Origin: Neobacillus niacini | GTDB lineage: Bacteria; Bacillota; Bacilli; Bacillales; Cytobacillaceae | Reading direction: 5' to 3' | Assembly: GCF_023715415.1 (NCBI RefSeq) | Contig: NZ_JAMBOB010000004.1 | Span: 1 to 64,000, forward strand | DNA: 64,000 nucleotides | Part shown: piece by piece, positions 7,299 through 15,210 of the stretch | Numbering within the stretch: the first letter of the stretch is position 1 | How the letters are laid out: each line of letters begins with the position of its first letter | Translations under genes and position numbers: made by a program | Notes under the pieces: model-generated | Seen by the model: only the letters and a program-made list of their open reading frames with translations | Databases searched by the model: none | What the model was told of the DNA's origin: nothing

Positions 7299-8435
7299 TT
7301 ATGGTTTAAGAATAACTTTTATACAATCCTCTGTTTTTGTATCAAATACTTCATATCCATGCTTTGCTTGCTCGAGTGGCAAGACATGGGTAATGATGTC
7401 ACTGATATCAATCTTTCTTTCATTAATCATATTGTACAGGAATGACATATAAGGAATAACCGGTGCCTGCCCCGTTTTAATGTCGACGTTGCGCTGAAAG
7501 ATGTCCCCAAGTGGAAAAGCATTATATCTTCCCCCATAAACACCCGTAAGTTGAATCGTTCCGCCCTTTCGTACTGCTTGACTGGCAATTACAATCGCAC
7601 CCATAGCTCCGCCATGAAGCTTCATTCCCGTTGCCAAAAACTCCATCGGGGTCATCTTTCCGTCCATTCCCACTGCGTCAATGACAATGTCTGCTCCGCC
7701 CTTAGTAATTTCCAACAGATAGTCTCCCACATTTTCATGGTCCTCAAAATTAACTATTTCAACTTTATTTGTCCGCTTCGCATGCTGGAGGCGGTAATTA
7801 ATGTAGTCTACAGCAATGACTCTTTTCGCACCTTTTAGCCAAGCAAACTTTTGTGCCAGCAACCCTACTGGTCCACAGCCTAAAACAATGACGGTATCAT
7901 CTGGCTTTACCCCAGCATGGTCCACACTCCAATAGGCAGTCGGTGCGGCATCAGCAAGCAGCACAAGCTTTTCATCCTCCACTTCACAATTTTCCGGAAT
8001 TTTAAATGGTGTGAAGTTCCCAAAAGGAACCCGCATGTATTCTGCCTGCCCGCCAGCATAGCCTCCTGTTGTTTCTGAATAACCAAAGAACCCGCTTCCT
8101 TGCCCATGAGGATTACCATTATCACATTGACTGGTTAAATCGTGAGTACAATACCAGCAGTGTCCACAGCTTACGTTAAATGGGATAATGACCCGATCCC
8201 CTTTTTTTAACTTTGTAACCTCAGGACCAACTTCTTCAACAATTCCCATTGGCTCGTGACCTATTACATAATCTGTTGGCAAATTAGGAATCATCGCATG
8301 AATTAAATGTAAATCAGATCCACAAATAGCGGATGAAGTAATTTTAACGATGATATCATCTGGATTCTTGATATTTGGATCCTTCACTTCCCTAACTTCA
8401 ACATTCTTAATTCCTTGATATGTAACAGCCTTCAT
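7299..8435 (-). CDS. adhB: Zinc-dependent alcohol dehydrogenase (AdhB-like)
   Basis: A 378-residue medium-chain dehydrogenase. The catalytic zinc site is visible in SSAICGSDLHL and GHEPMGIVEEVG, the structural zinc cysteines in SCGHCWYCTHDLTSQC, and the nucleotide-binding motif in VIVLGCGPVGLLAQ. The order and residues closely recall B. subtilis AdhB, whose gene also lies among CotF-type spore coat genes (yraD-yraG). It probably acts in the mother cell or spore coat; the true substrate, alcohol or aldehyde, is unknown. It lies 15 nt downstream of a CotF-like gene in the same direction, so the two are probably cotranscribed. Confidence 0.85.
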   Translation of the reverse strand: MKAVTYQGIKNVEVREVKDPNIKNPDDIIVKITSSAICGSDLHLIHAMIPNLPTDYVIGHEPMGIVEEVGPEVTKLKKGDRVIIPFNVSCGHCWYCTHDLTSQCDNGNPHGQGSGFFGYSETTGGYAGGQAEYMRVPFGNFTPFKIPENCEVEDEKLVLLADAAPTAYWSVDHAGVKPDDTVIVLGCGPVGLLAQKFAWLKGAKRVIAVDYINYRLQHAKRTNKVEIVNFEDHENVGDYLLEITKGGADIVIDAVGMDGKMTPMEFLATGMKLHGGAMGAIVIASQAVRKGGTIQLTGVYGGRYNAFPLGDIFQRNVDIKTGQAPVIPYMSFLYNMINERKIDISDIITHVLPLEQAKHGYEVFDTKTEDCIKVILKP

Positions 8436-8450
8436 CTCTATCCCCTCCTT

Positions 8451-8810
8451 TTATTGGTTTGGTGTAGCAAACATCCCTTGTCGATCTGTATCGTTAGGGT
8501 AAAGGTTAAGCTTTGCAATCTGAACCGCTGTCTCTGCTGCCTTCATATCAACCGGGAACTGCTCTTTAAAATTATGTGGATGCAGCCAGCCCTTCTTTAT
8601 CATTAAATCAGCTATTTCAGTATGCAAATCGATAGCAGCTTCCATTTGCTTGTGAAAAATTCTTCTTAGTTCTGGGTTAGCGGTCTCTGTAATCGCAAAT
8701 CCATAATTACGAATCCCATTTTTTACGGATAATAAAAAGTCCATAGCAAATGCCGAATCAGCTAAACTCGGCATCCCCTCTGCATTTCTAGGATCTAAAT
8801 AATCTTCCAT
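8451..8810 (-). CDS. CotF-type spore coat protein (YraF-like)
   Basis: A 119-residue Coat F domain protein, four-helix and ferritin-like in pattern. Marker blocks are FAMDFLLSVKNGIRNYGFAITETANPELR and KKGWLHPHNFKEQF. The paralogue at 9365-9664 matches across the same blocks (TDFLISAKAGVRNYAVAITET, FYHPHNLSEQL). The C-terminal extension ending TDRQGMFATPNQ is absent from that paralogue. These proteins are made during sporulation and deposited in the spore coat. It lies between adhB and the small coat gene at 8824 in one leftward unit. Confidence 0.85.
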   Translation of the reverse strand: MEDYLDPRNAEGMPSLADSAFAMDFLLSVKNGIRNYGFAITETANPELRRIFHKQMEAAIDLHTEIADLMIKKGWLHPHNFKEQFPVDMKAAETAVQIAKLNLYPNDTDRQGMFATPNQ

Positions 8811-8823
8811 ACTTTCACCTCGC

Positions 8824-9033
8824 TTATTGCAGCAATTGGCTGTTTTTATAAAAACCTACGATTTCATTAATATCCTTAATGGATTGCTGAACATCCTTTT
8901 CCATAAGTGCTTTTAACTCATTATCGAAGCAAATGCCCTGCATTAATTTTGACCTAAGTAAGCAAACTGTTTTAAAGTTTAGAATCTCATGTGTCTCCAT
9001 TGTTTCATGTAAGGCTAGGGTTTCATTGACCAA
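8824..9033 (-). CDS. Small spore coat-associated protein (YraG/YraE-like)
   Basis: About 69 residues. The core LALHETMETHEILNFKTVCL is clearly homologous to LGLHETLDLHELLTFKNLSL of the gene at 9162-9368. Starts at GTG 9042, GTG 9036 and TTG 9033 are possible. GGAGG occupies 9042-9046, directly against the first GTG, so TTG 9033 with 8 nt spacing is chosen. It is translated just ahead of a CotF-type gene, the same pairing as on the other strand. The molecular function is unknown; its role in the spore coat is inferred from its neighbours. Confidence 0.75.
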   Translation of the reverse strand: MVNETLALHETMETHEILNFKTVCLLRSKLMQGICFDNELKALMEKDVQQSIKDINEIVGFYKNSQLLQ

Positions 9034-9161
9034 CACACTCACCTCCAGGTTCTGTCTCTATTTTCTCCTATTCTTATTTCCTTTTATGCAAAAATGAATA
9101 AACCTCATTAGACTTAGAAAATATATAGAGGATTAAGTCTGTTCGTTTTGGAGGAATATCG

Positions 9162-9368
9162 ATGACAAAATACCTTGGTCTTCACGAGACGCTTGACCTT
9201 CATGAATTGTTAACCTTTAAAAATCTAAGTTTAACGAAGGTTACTACCATGAGTGTTTTAGCCCAAGATCCAGAATTGAAAGCCATTCTATCTGAAGATG
9301 CTGTCAATGGGAAACAGCATATACAGCAACTCCAGAAGTTTTTAACTGATAGGAGTGATCAAGCATGA
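9162..9368 (+). CDS. Small spore coat-associated protein (YraE/YraG-like)
   Basis: A 68-residue paralogue of the gene at 8824-9033, sharing LxLHETxxxHEIL/LTFK in its N-terminal half and a short helical C-terminus. ATG 9162 has GGAGG 7 nt upstream. It overlaps the following CotF-type gene by 4 nt (ATGA), so translation is coupled. It is divergent from its paralogue, with about 115 bp between them for two sporulation promoters. I could not fix a sigma-E or sigma-K site with confidence. Confidence 0.78.
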   Translation: MTKYLGLHETLDLHELLTFKNLSLTKVTTMSVLAQDPELKAILSEDAVNGKQHIQQLQKFLTDRSDQA

Positions 9369-9664
9369 ATCAGCTAATCCAAAATTTAATGGGAATGGGC
9401 GGAATGACAGACCAGGTAATTGCAACAGATTTTCTTATTTCCGCTAAAGCAGGAGTAAGAAATTATGCGGTTGCAATTACTGAAACAGGCACCCCAGAAT
9501 TAAAAGCTACCTTAAGAGAACAATTAAATGCTGCCATTGCAACACATGAAAAAATCACCAACTATATGATTGCTAGAGGCTTCTATCACCCGCATAACTT
9601 AAGTGAGCAGCTGCAGGTTGACCTGACTATTACGGATACCGCCTTAAAACTTGCGCAGAAATGA
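9365..9664 (+). CDS. CotF-type spore coat protein (YraD-like)
   Basis: A 99-residue Coat F domain protein with TDFLISAKAGVRNYAVAITET and RGFYHPHNLSEQLQVDL, homologous to the protein at 8451-8810 but without its C-terminal tail. A Met/Gly-rich N-terminus (MGMGGM) precedes the domain. It overlaps the upstream small gene by 4 nt. It is expected in the spore coat; no enzymatic residues are evident. Confidence 0.85.
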   Translation: MNQLIQNLMGMGGMTDQVIATDFLISAKAGVRNYAVAITETGTPELKATLREQLNAAIATHEKITNYMIARGFYHPHNLSEQLQVDLTITDTALKLAQK

Positions 9665-9666
9665 AG

Positions 9667-9702
9667 AAAAGGAGGACCCGTTTAGCTTGGGTGCTCCTTT
9701 TA
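9667..9702. terminator. Bidirectional terminator
   Basis: AAAAGGAGGACCC pairs with GGGTGCTCCTTTT around GTTTAGCTT. It serves the convergent CotF-type and acyl-CoA ligase genes and overlaps the ligase stop codon. Confidence 0.85.
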
Positions 9703-11199
9703 AATTTGTGTACTTAATTCTTTTAACTTCTTTTTATCGATTTTTCCAACATGAGTTTTTGGAAGTTCGTTTAAAGAGATAAACTTCTTCGGAATTTTAT
9801 ATCTGCCTAATTTTCTCTCACAATAGTCTTTTAGCTCCTGCTCATCTAACGGTTGAGGATGTTTTCGTACGATAAAGGCTGCAACAAGTTCCCCCCATTT
9901 TTCATCCGGGAGTCCGATTACTGCCACCTCATCAACCTCAGGGTGAGATGCAAGCCAATGTTCAATCTCAAGTGGATAAACATTTTCACCGCCCGTGATG
10001 ATCATATCCTTTTTTCTTCCGACAATATAATGGAATCCATCTTCATCCTTCTTTGCCAAGTCTCCTGTATGAATCCAGCCTTCTAACTTTATTTCTTGTG
10101 TTGCAAGTTTGTTATTCCAATAATGTGAGAAGGAATGTTTTCCTTTTATTAAAAGTTCCCCAACCTCGTTAACGGCGGCTTCTTGACCATCTTCCTTTTC
10201 CAGTTTAATTGCATTGAATAACATTGGTCTTCCAACGGACCCCCGTTTCACTTGCGCTTCTTCGGGATCTATAAAGAAATTATTTGGGCCAGCTTCCGTT
10301 AATCCATATCCTTCTTTAAAAGCTAAGCCTTTTTTCTGAAAGGCTTCATATACGTGAAATGGACATGGGGCCGCACCTGATAAAAATACTTTCATCGATG
10401 GAAATTCACTTCTCTGGAACTCTTCTGTTTGAATGAGTAAATGGTACATCGTTGGTACAAGGAGAATAATTGTACAGTTGTACCGTTGTATGGAATGTAC
10501 CACTTTTTGTCCAGTATACTGATCCCCAATAACAACCGTCCCGCCGGTCATTAAGATTGGAAGCGACAATGCGTTTAGTCCGCCTGTATGAAACATCGGC
10601 ATATAGTTGATCGTTACATCCTCTTCTGATAAATTCCAGCTAAGAATTGTGTTTATCGCATTCCATTGAATGGATTGATGGCTTAACACCACTCCTTTTG
10701 GTTTACCGGTTGTTCCCCCTGTATAGATTATGGCAAAGGGGTCCTGTTCTGAGATTGGTTCTAAATGAGTACTGCTATCAAACAATGTCGCAGTCTCTTC
10801 ATATTTAGATTCTCCAACATAAAAAGAACAAGGTACTACAGCCTGTAGAGAGGTATACATGTTCTCAAACTTGTGATGGATACCAAGTAATGACGGTGAA
10901 CAATCCAACAATATTTCATTTAATTCTTGTTCAGACAGCCGCCAATTTAGTGGAACAAAGATGGCGCCAATTTTTCCACATGCAAACAGCAAATCAAAAT
11001 AACTAATATCGTTTGGCGATAGAAGCGCCACCCGATCCCCTTTTTTCACACCTTGACTCTTTAACCATCCAGCCACTGAGGACGAACGTTTATTTACTGC
11101 TTCAAAGGTCCAGGATTTATTTTTATCTTCATCTATAATTGCCTTTTTATTTGGCGATAACCTTGCTCTATTTTCAAGCCAGTCAAGTTCCCACCTCAC
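9700..11199 (-). CDS. Acyl-CoA synthetase (AMP-binding ligase)
   Basis: A 499-residue ANL-superfamily ligase with the ATP-binding loop YTGGTTGKPKG, the A5 motif [25 protein letters not shown], and the hinge GRKKDMIITGGENVYPLEIE. The catalytic lysine region PKTHVGKIDKKKL is at the C-terminus. It forms an acyl-adenylate and then an acyl-CoA from a carboxylic acid; chain length or aromatic specificity cannot be read from sequence. GTG 11199 follows AAGGAGAG. It is a separate transcript, with a terminator between it and the SDR gene, but its promoter region carries the same 11-bp-spaced repeat as the liv operon, suggesting the two are co-regulated. Confidence 0.9.
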   Translation of the reverse strand: MRWELDWLENRARLSPNKKAIIDEDKNKSWTFEAVNKRSSSVAGWLKSQGVKKGDRVALLSPNDISYFDLLFACGKIGAIFVPLNWRLSEQELNEILLDCSPSLLGIHHKFENMYTSLQAVVPCSFYVGESKYEETATLFDSSTHLEPISEQDPFAIIYTGGTTGKPKGVVLSHQSIQWNAINTILSWNLSEEDVTINYMPMFHTGGLNALSLPILMTGGTVVIGDQYTGQKVVHSIQRYNCTIILLVPTMYHLLIQTEEFQRSEFPSMKVFLSGAAPCPFHVYEAFQKKGLAFKEGYGLTEAGPNNFFIDPEEAQVKRGSVGRPMLFNAIKLEKEDGQEAAVNEVGELLIKGKHSFSHYWNNKLATQEIKLEGWIHTGDLAKKDEDGFHYIVGRKKDMIITGGENVYPLEIEHWLASHPEVDEVAVIGLPDEKWGELVAAFIVRKHPQPLDEQELKDYCERKLGRYKIPKKFISLNELPKTHVGKIDKKKLKELSTQI

Positions 11200-11247
11200 T
11201 GTTCAATCTCTCCTTCACAACTAGATGAGAACATCTTACAGAATTTT

Positions 11248-11265
11248 AGTTACATCAAAGTTACA
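11248..11265 (-). promoter_or_regulatory. Direct-repeat operator upstream of the acyl-CoA ligase
   Basis: On the minus strand TGTAACT occurs twice with an 11-bp period (11259-11265 and 11248-11254, spacer TTGA). The first T starts 49-66 nt before the GTG start. The same arrangement occurs before the liv operon at 18938-18955. Confidence 0.55.
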
Positions 11266-11277
11266 AGTGTTAGGCTA

Positions 11278-11306
11278 AAAGCGACCTAAAAGGCCGCTCT
11301 TTTTCA
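11278..11306 (-). terminator. Terminator of the liv-KAS III-SDR operon
   Basis: On the minus strand AAAAAGAGCGGCC and GGTCGCTTTT pair (AGCGGCC/GGTCGCT with one G-U) and run into T. It ends the long leftward operon before the ligase gene. Confidence 0.75.
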
Positions 11307-11308
11307 AT

Positions 11309-11343
11309 CTAGCTCCAGCGCCTAGAAGCGCTTCCGCTTTTTT
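11309..11343 (-). repeat. Short dispersed intergenic repeat, copy 1
   Basis: The minus strand reads AAAAAAGCGGAAGCGCTTCT, then AGGCGCTGGAGCTAG. Copy 2 at 18961-18994 on the plus strand shares AAAAGCGGAAGC, GGCGCTG and AGCTAG with only the middle differing. Elements of this type (AAAAGCGGA...GCGCTGxAGCTAGA) occur in many intergenic regions of Bacillaceae genomes as I remember them. Confidence 0.65.
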
Positions 11344-11345
11344 AA

Positions 11346-12086
11346 TTACATCATTATCCCGCCATCCACATGAAGAACTGTTCCGTTTATATAATTTGAT
11401 TCATCGGATGCTAAAAACAAGTAGGCGTTTGCGATATCTTCTGGTTTCCCCAGCCTTAACAGCGGAACCATCTGTTTCATTTGGTCTAATATTCTTTCAG
11501 GAACCTTCGCTGTCATTCCTGTTTCGATAAAACCAGGAGCAACCGCATTCACATTTATCCCTTTGCGCCCAAGCTCTTTTGCCCATGATTTCGTCATGCC
11601 GACCACACCTGCTTTGGTTGCCGCATAATTCGTTTGGCCAACATTTCCATACACGCCTGAAACAGAAGAGGTATTAATAATTCTTCCTTTTCCATTTTCA
11701 ATCATCGAAGGCAATACAGCCTGTGTACAATGAAATACTCCTGTAAGATTTACATCCAAAACAGCCTGAAAATCCTCGATAGTTAGCTTTGAAAGCATGG
11801 CATCTTTTGTAATTCCTGCATTATTTACAAGGACTCCGATGTTTCCGTAGACTTCTCGGACTTTCTCAACCATTGCATCTACACTGGAACGCTGTGCTAC
11901 ATTCACTTGAAAAAAAGTTACTTCATATCCCTTTTCCCTTAATTCTTGTGCCCTCTTTTCACCTTGTTCTGCATTAAAGTCAGCCATGGCCACCTTCGCA
12001 CCTTCTTTGGCAAATACTTCTGAAGCTTTTAAGCCAATTCCATTTGCCGCACCAGTAATAAGAGCCACTCTGTCTTTTAATCTCAT
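11346..12086 (-). CDS. SDR family oxidoreductase (FabG-like)
   Basis: A 246-residue classical short-chain dehydrogenase with nucleotide motif TGAANGIG, NNAG at about residue 87, and the catalytic Ser-Tyr-Lys set in NTSSVSG and [10 protein letters not shown] at the C-terminus follows the common LHVDGG ending. It resembles 3-oxoacyl-ACP/CoA reductases and probably reduces a beta-keto thioester or a small ketone with NAD(P)H. It overlaps the hydrolase gene by 4 nt, is the last gene of the liv operon, and shares a transcript with a KAS III-like enzyme that could form its substrate. Confidence 0.88.
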   Translation of the reverse strand: MRLKDRVALITGAANGIGLKASEVFAKEGAKVAMADFNAEQGEKRAQELREKGYEVTFFQVNVAQRSSVDAMVEKVREVYGNIGVLVNNAGITKDAMLSKLTIEDFQAVLDVNLTGVFHCTQAVLPSMIENGKGRIINTSSVSGVYGNVGQTNYAATKAGVVGMTKSWAKELGRKGINVNAVAPGFIETGMTAKVPERILDQMKQMVPLLRLGKPEDIANAYLFLASDESNYINGTVLHVDGGIMM

Positions 12087-12985
12087 TTGAACACCTCATT
12101 CTTTAAAAATTTTGTCATTTCTTTTAGTAATTGAGGTAAGTCATCAACAAGGGGAGAATGCCCACAATCCTTTAACTCTACAAACTTAGCTTTTGCTCCT
12201 AAATCCTCTACTAATTCTTTTGTCATTTCAGCACTAACAACATAATCACGGTCACCTCTTAATACAAGGACAGGTACATTAATTTGATCTACCAGTCCAT
12301 TCCCTTCTACCAATCCATTATGATGATGACTGATATTAAACGTATTGTTAGAATGATGTACCTCGGCTAAGTTTCGCTGTGTTCTCATATCCTGAACATA
12401 TTCGTCATACAGCTCAGGTGCAGGCTGATTTTTTGTATAAATAACAGCGTTCCATATTAGTTTTAATAAGTCGACATTATTCGTGTCATAGGCAGCTTGA
12501 ACAGGTATGGTCCGAATTAAGTCACGTTTAATATCTTCATAGGCGAAAAATCTTCGAGGTTCGTCATTCACATTCGTTTTTCCGTCAAACGGATACCCTC
12601 TAGTAGATTCTGAAGCTAATAAAATCAGCTTAGTACAATAACCTGGATTATCGGCAACAAATTGCATAGCGACAGCACCACCTGTTGACCAACCCACAAT
12701 TGCAAAATCCTTTAAGTCAATTTCATCGACAAAGAGCTTAACATCATCTGAAAAGTCCTTGATCGAAGTAATAAGTTTATTGTAGCTGGATTTTCCAAAT
12801 CCTCGTAAATCCAAAGCATATAACTTATATTCCTCAGACATATTATTTAGGACAAGGTCCCAGTGCTTAGAAGAAGTCATGTTTCCATGGATTAATAAAA
12901 CCTTTTTATCACCGCCTTCCCTTTCTCGATAGGCTATTGTTTCTCCATTTGTTAACTTTACCTCTTTCATCGTCACATTAACCAT
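12083..12985 (-). CDS. Alpha/beta hydrolase
   Basis: A 300-residue alpha/beta hydrolase. HGNMTSSKHWDLVL carries the oxyanion-hole HG motif. The nucleophile elbow is GWSTGG, the acid is probably in VLRGDRDYVV, and the His is in DCGHSPLVDD. It has no signal peptide, so it is cytoplasmic. The chosen ATG at 12985 overlaps the upstream stop as TAATG, with AAGGGTG just before it; the frame extends to 13003 without a better site. Its position between the KAS III-like enzyme and a reductase suggests a thioesterase, C-C hydrolase or lactonase step; the substrate is unknown. Confidence 0.83.
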   Translation of the reverse strand: MVNVTMKEVKLTNGETIAYREREGGDKKVLLIHGNMTSSKHWDLVLNNMSEEYKLYALDLRGFGKSSYNKLITSIKDFSDDVKLFVDEIDLKDFAIVGWSTGGAVAMQFVADNPGYCTKLILLASESTRGYPFDGKTNVNDEPRRFFAYEDIKRDLIRTIPVQAAYDTNNVDLLKLIWNAVIYTKNQPAPELYDEYVQDMRTQRNLAEVHHSNNTFNISHHHNGLVEGNGLVDQINVPVLVLRGDRDYVVSAEMTKELVEDLGAKAKFVELKDCGHSPLVDDLPQLLKEMTKFLKNEVFK

Positions 12986-13998
12986 TACATCACCCTTCCC
13001 CATTTAATTGTAGAGGCTCCCCAGGCATAGCCAATCCCAGCACTAACTAAAACGACAATGTCACCCTCTTTTAACTTCCCTTCATTTACGGCAAGCTCAA
13101 GAGATAATATTTGATCAATCTGACCGATATGACCATAGTCCTCCAGATAGATTGATTGCTGGTGTGATAAACCTAATTCTTTTAATACATATTCATGAGC
13201 AGATTTTTTCATGTGAAGCATGGCTATAAATGAGATATCTTCCTCTTTGTATCCACTTTTTCTTACAGATTCCCGAACTACCTTCAGAAAATTAGCCATT
13301 GATTTCTGTTCCAAACGCTGTTTCATCCCCTCAGGATCAAGGACATCCAGCATATTTAGCCGCTGATCAATCGCTTCTTTTGTAATTGGATTTTTGGTAC
13401 CGCCACTAACAACAACAACATCCTCAGAGAATGTTCCATCTGTCAGCAGCTCCGTTTCTAGCAAGAGGTTCTCATTGTGACCCTTTTTCAACAGAATGGC
13501 ACCGCCGCCTGCACCTAGATTAAACATAAAACGCGTCCTTGGGTTCTGGTAGTCGATGAAATCCCCATTTCGATATCCCCCTGCTAGCAGCACAGTTTGG
13601 ATTGTGGAATCTGCCATCATCAAGCTCTTTGCTACCTTAAGCGCCATAACGGTCGTTCCACATCTTAAAGCAACATCGAATGCCCAGGCATTTAAGGCTC
13701 CAACAGCTTCCTGTAGTTTAATTCCAGCCGTCCAAAGTGGATATTCCTTATGCTCTTCCCCAATATAGATAACTACATTAATTTCCATTGGGTCGATTCC
13801 TGCATTTTTAATTGCTTCCTTTGCCGCAATGATTCCCATTTGACACGTATGATCATCAGGCCCAGGAACATACTTCTTTTTAATTCCCATCTTTTCTTCA
13901 ACAATATGAGCAGGAATACTAGCCTTTTCTGCTATCTCTTTTCCGGTTAGATAATCCTGAGGGAGATAAAGACCCGTACTTACGATTCCTATTTGCAA
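12985..13998 (-). CDS. 3-oxoacyl-ACP synthase III-like thiolase-fold enzyme
   Basis: The thiolase-fold order is evident: IVSTGLYLP at the start, then the active-site cysteine in DVALRCGTTVMAL (residue about 113 from the chosen start), FNLGAGGGAILL, and the His region IAMLHMKKSAHEYVL. The usual NxGNTS block reads DYGHIGQID, so His replaces the catalytic-triad Asn. That substitution sets it apart from housekeeping FabH and suggests a different condensation or acyl-transfer reaction. TTG 13998 is chosen because AAGGTGG sits 8 nt before it; GTG codons at 14010 and 14007 overlap that site. The gene is coupled to the hydrolase by TAATG. Confidence 0.82.
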   Translation of the reverse strand: MQIGIVSTGLYLPQDYLTGKEIAEKASIPAHIVEEKMGIKKKYVPGPDDHTCQMGIIAAKEAIKNAGIDPMEINVVIYIGEEHKEYPLWTAGIKLQEAVGALNAWAFDVALRCGTTVMALKVAKSLMMADSTIQTVLLAGGYRNGDFIDYQNPRTRFMFNLGAGGGAILLKKGHNENLLLETELLTDGTFSEDVVVVSGGTKNPITKEAIDQRLNMLDVLDPEGMKQRLEQKSMANFLKVVRESVRKSGYKEEDISFIAMLHMKKSAHEYVLKELGLSHQQSIYLEDYGHIGQIDQILSLELAVNEGKLKEGDIVVLVSAGIGYAWGASTIKWGRVM

Positions 13999-14015
13999 AA
14001 CATCCACCACCTTGA

Positions 14016-14195
14016 TTAAGTGTCTTCTACCATCGACAGCATAAAAGCAGTAGCTTCTTCAATACTCTCAAATAAAGTTTCCCACTCTTCTTGAACATGG
14101 GTAACCTTAATCCTCCATTGCTTTTTACCAGTCTCTATGTCAATAGATGCTAGTTGAAAACGAACGATGAAGGAAGCAATTTGTATTGGTTCCAC
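14016..14195 (-). CDS. Small 59-residue protein of unknown function in the liv operon
   Basis: GTG 14195 follows GGGAGG by 5 nt, and the frame runs to TAA at 14016. The product begins MEPIQIASFIVRFQLASIDI and ends in FMLSMVEDT. It is acidic, with a conserved-looking Trp pair (KQWRIKV, EEWETLF). It fills the gap between livM (12 nt upstream) and the KAS III-like gene (about 17 nt downstream), so it belongs to the operon. I do not recognise the family. It may be a small partner or chaperone of the KAS III-like enzyme, but only position suggests that. Confidence 0.75.
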   Translation of the reverse strand: MEPIQIASFIVRFQLASIDIETGKKQWRIKVTHVQEEWETLFESIEEATAFMLSMVEDT

Positions 14196-14207
14196 TTAAG
14201 CCTCCCT

Positions 14208-15206
14208 CTAACCTGCTAAATTTTCTTTTTTCTTAGCAGGTTGCTGTTTTTTTCGTTTCCAAGTGAATTTCCTTAGTGTCCCCACAATACCCAGCGGAAA
14301 GAAAATAACAACCAAAATATAAATGATGCCAAAGAAAATAATCCAGCGTTCAAATATCCAATGTTCTTTTGCCAGCTCCGTTAATCCATCGTGTGCAAAT
14401 TCAATTAATCCTGCACCAATAATAGCACCAACTAAAGTGCCTACTCCGCCAATAATGGTCATCAATAAAGCGTCTAAGGTAATATCCATTGTGAATACAC
14501 TTGTATTCACATATCGAAGTGACATTGCATAAAAAATCCCAGCAATCCCGGCTAAAACACCTGAAACAACACTAGCAGCAATCTTATAATGTAATACTTG
14601 ATAACCTAAAGATTCTGTTCTTTGTTCATTTTCCCGAATGGCCTGAAGCACTCTCCCAAGAGGGGAGTTGGTAAAGCGTTTTAAAATCATAAAAGTAGCA
14701 ATCATTGCTGCCAAACAGATGAGGTAAAAATTAGTCCGATCGATAAACAGTTCCGGCACTCGAAAAGTAAATCCATCATTTCCAAACGTTAAGGTCCGCC
14801 ATTTTTCCGCTAACACTAAAAACAATCCAGCTAATGCCATGGTTAACATCGCATAAAAGTGGCTTTTCAAACGCAGGGTAAGTAAACCAACAATAAAACT
14901 TACGATTGCCGTGATAAGAATCGTTGCCAGTACCGCATAAATAAAATGAAGCATCGTTGGCTCAAAACGCTTCATGAATATCCCAATCGAGTAGGCCCCG
15001 ATACCAAAAAACATCGCATGACCAAAGGAAACAATTCCGGTAAAGCCTAATAATAAATCATAGCTCATCGCAAGGATGGCAAATACAAAAATTTGGGTTA
15101 ACAGGATTAACATATTTCTAGATTCATAGACGAAAGGCAAGAGAAACAAAAAGGCAGCAATGATGATATAAATAGCATTTATTCTATTATTTACAATCCA
15201 CTTCAT
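14208..15206 (-). CDS. livM: Branched-chain amino acid-type ABC transporter permease (LivM)
   Basis: A 332-residue permease with about ten membrane helices. The LivM marks are SYDLLLGFTGIVSFGHAMFFGIGAY near the N-terminus and GGVGTLVGAIIGAGLIEFAHD near the C-terminus. ATG 15206 has AAGGGGTG 7 nt upstream and follows the livH stop by 4 nt; an upstream TTG at 15227 lies inside livH. It pairs with LivH to form the membrane channel. HAAT-family systems carry branched-chain amino acids but also amides, urea and aromatic acids, so the substrate is open. Confidence 0.9.
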   Translation of the reverse strand: MKWIVNNRINAIYIIIAAFLFLLPFVYESRNMLILLTQIFVFAILAMSYDLLLGFTGIVSFGHAMFFGIGAYSIGIFMKRFEPTMLHFIYAVLATILITAIVSFIVGLLTLRLKSHFYAMLTMALAGLFLVLAEKWRTLTFGNDGFTFRVPELFIDRTNFYLICLAAMIATFMILKRFTNSPLGRVLQAIRENEQRTESLGYQVLHYKIAASVVSGVLAGIAGIFYAMSLRYVNTSVFTMDITLDALLMTIIGGVGTLVGAIIGAGLIEFAHDGLTELAKEHWIFERWIIFFGIIYILVVIFFPLGIVGTLRKFTWKRKKQQPAKKKENLAG

Positions 15207-15210
15207 ACTC

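Noticed and set aside
11248..11265. PhoP box before the acyl-CoA ligase
   Set aside because: The 11-bp period fits, but the hexamer reads GTTACA rather than TTHACA in both copies and no phosphate gene is nearby; kept only as an alternative reading.
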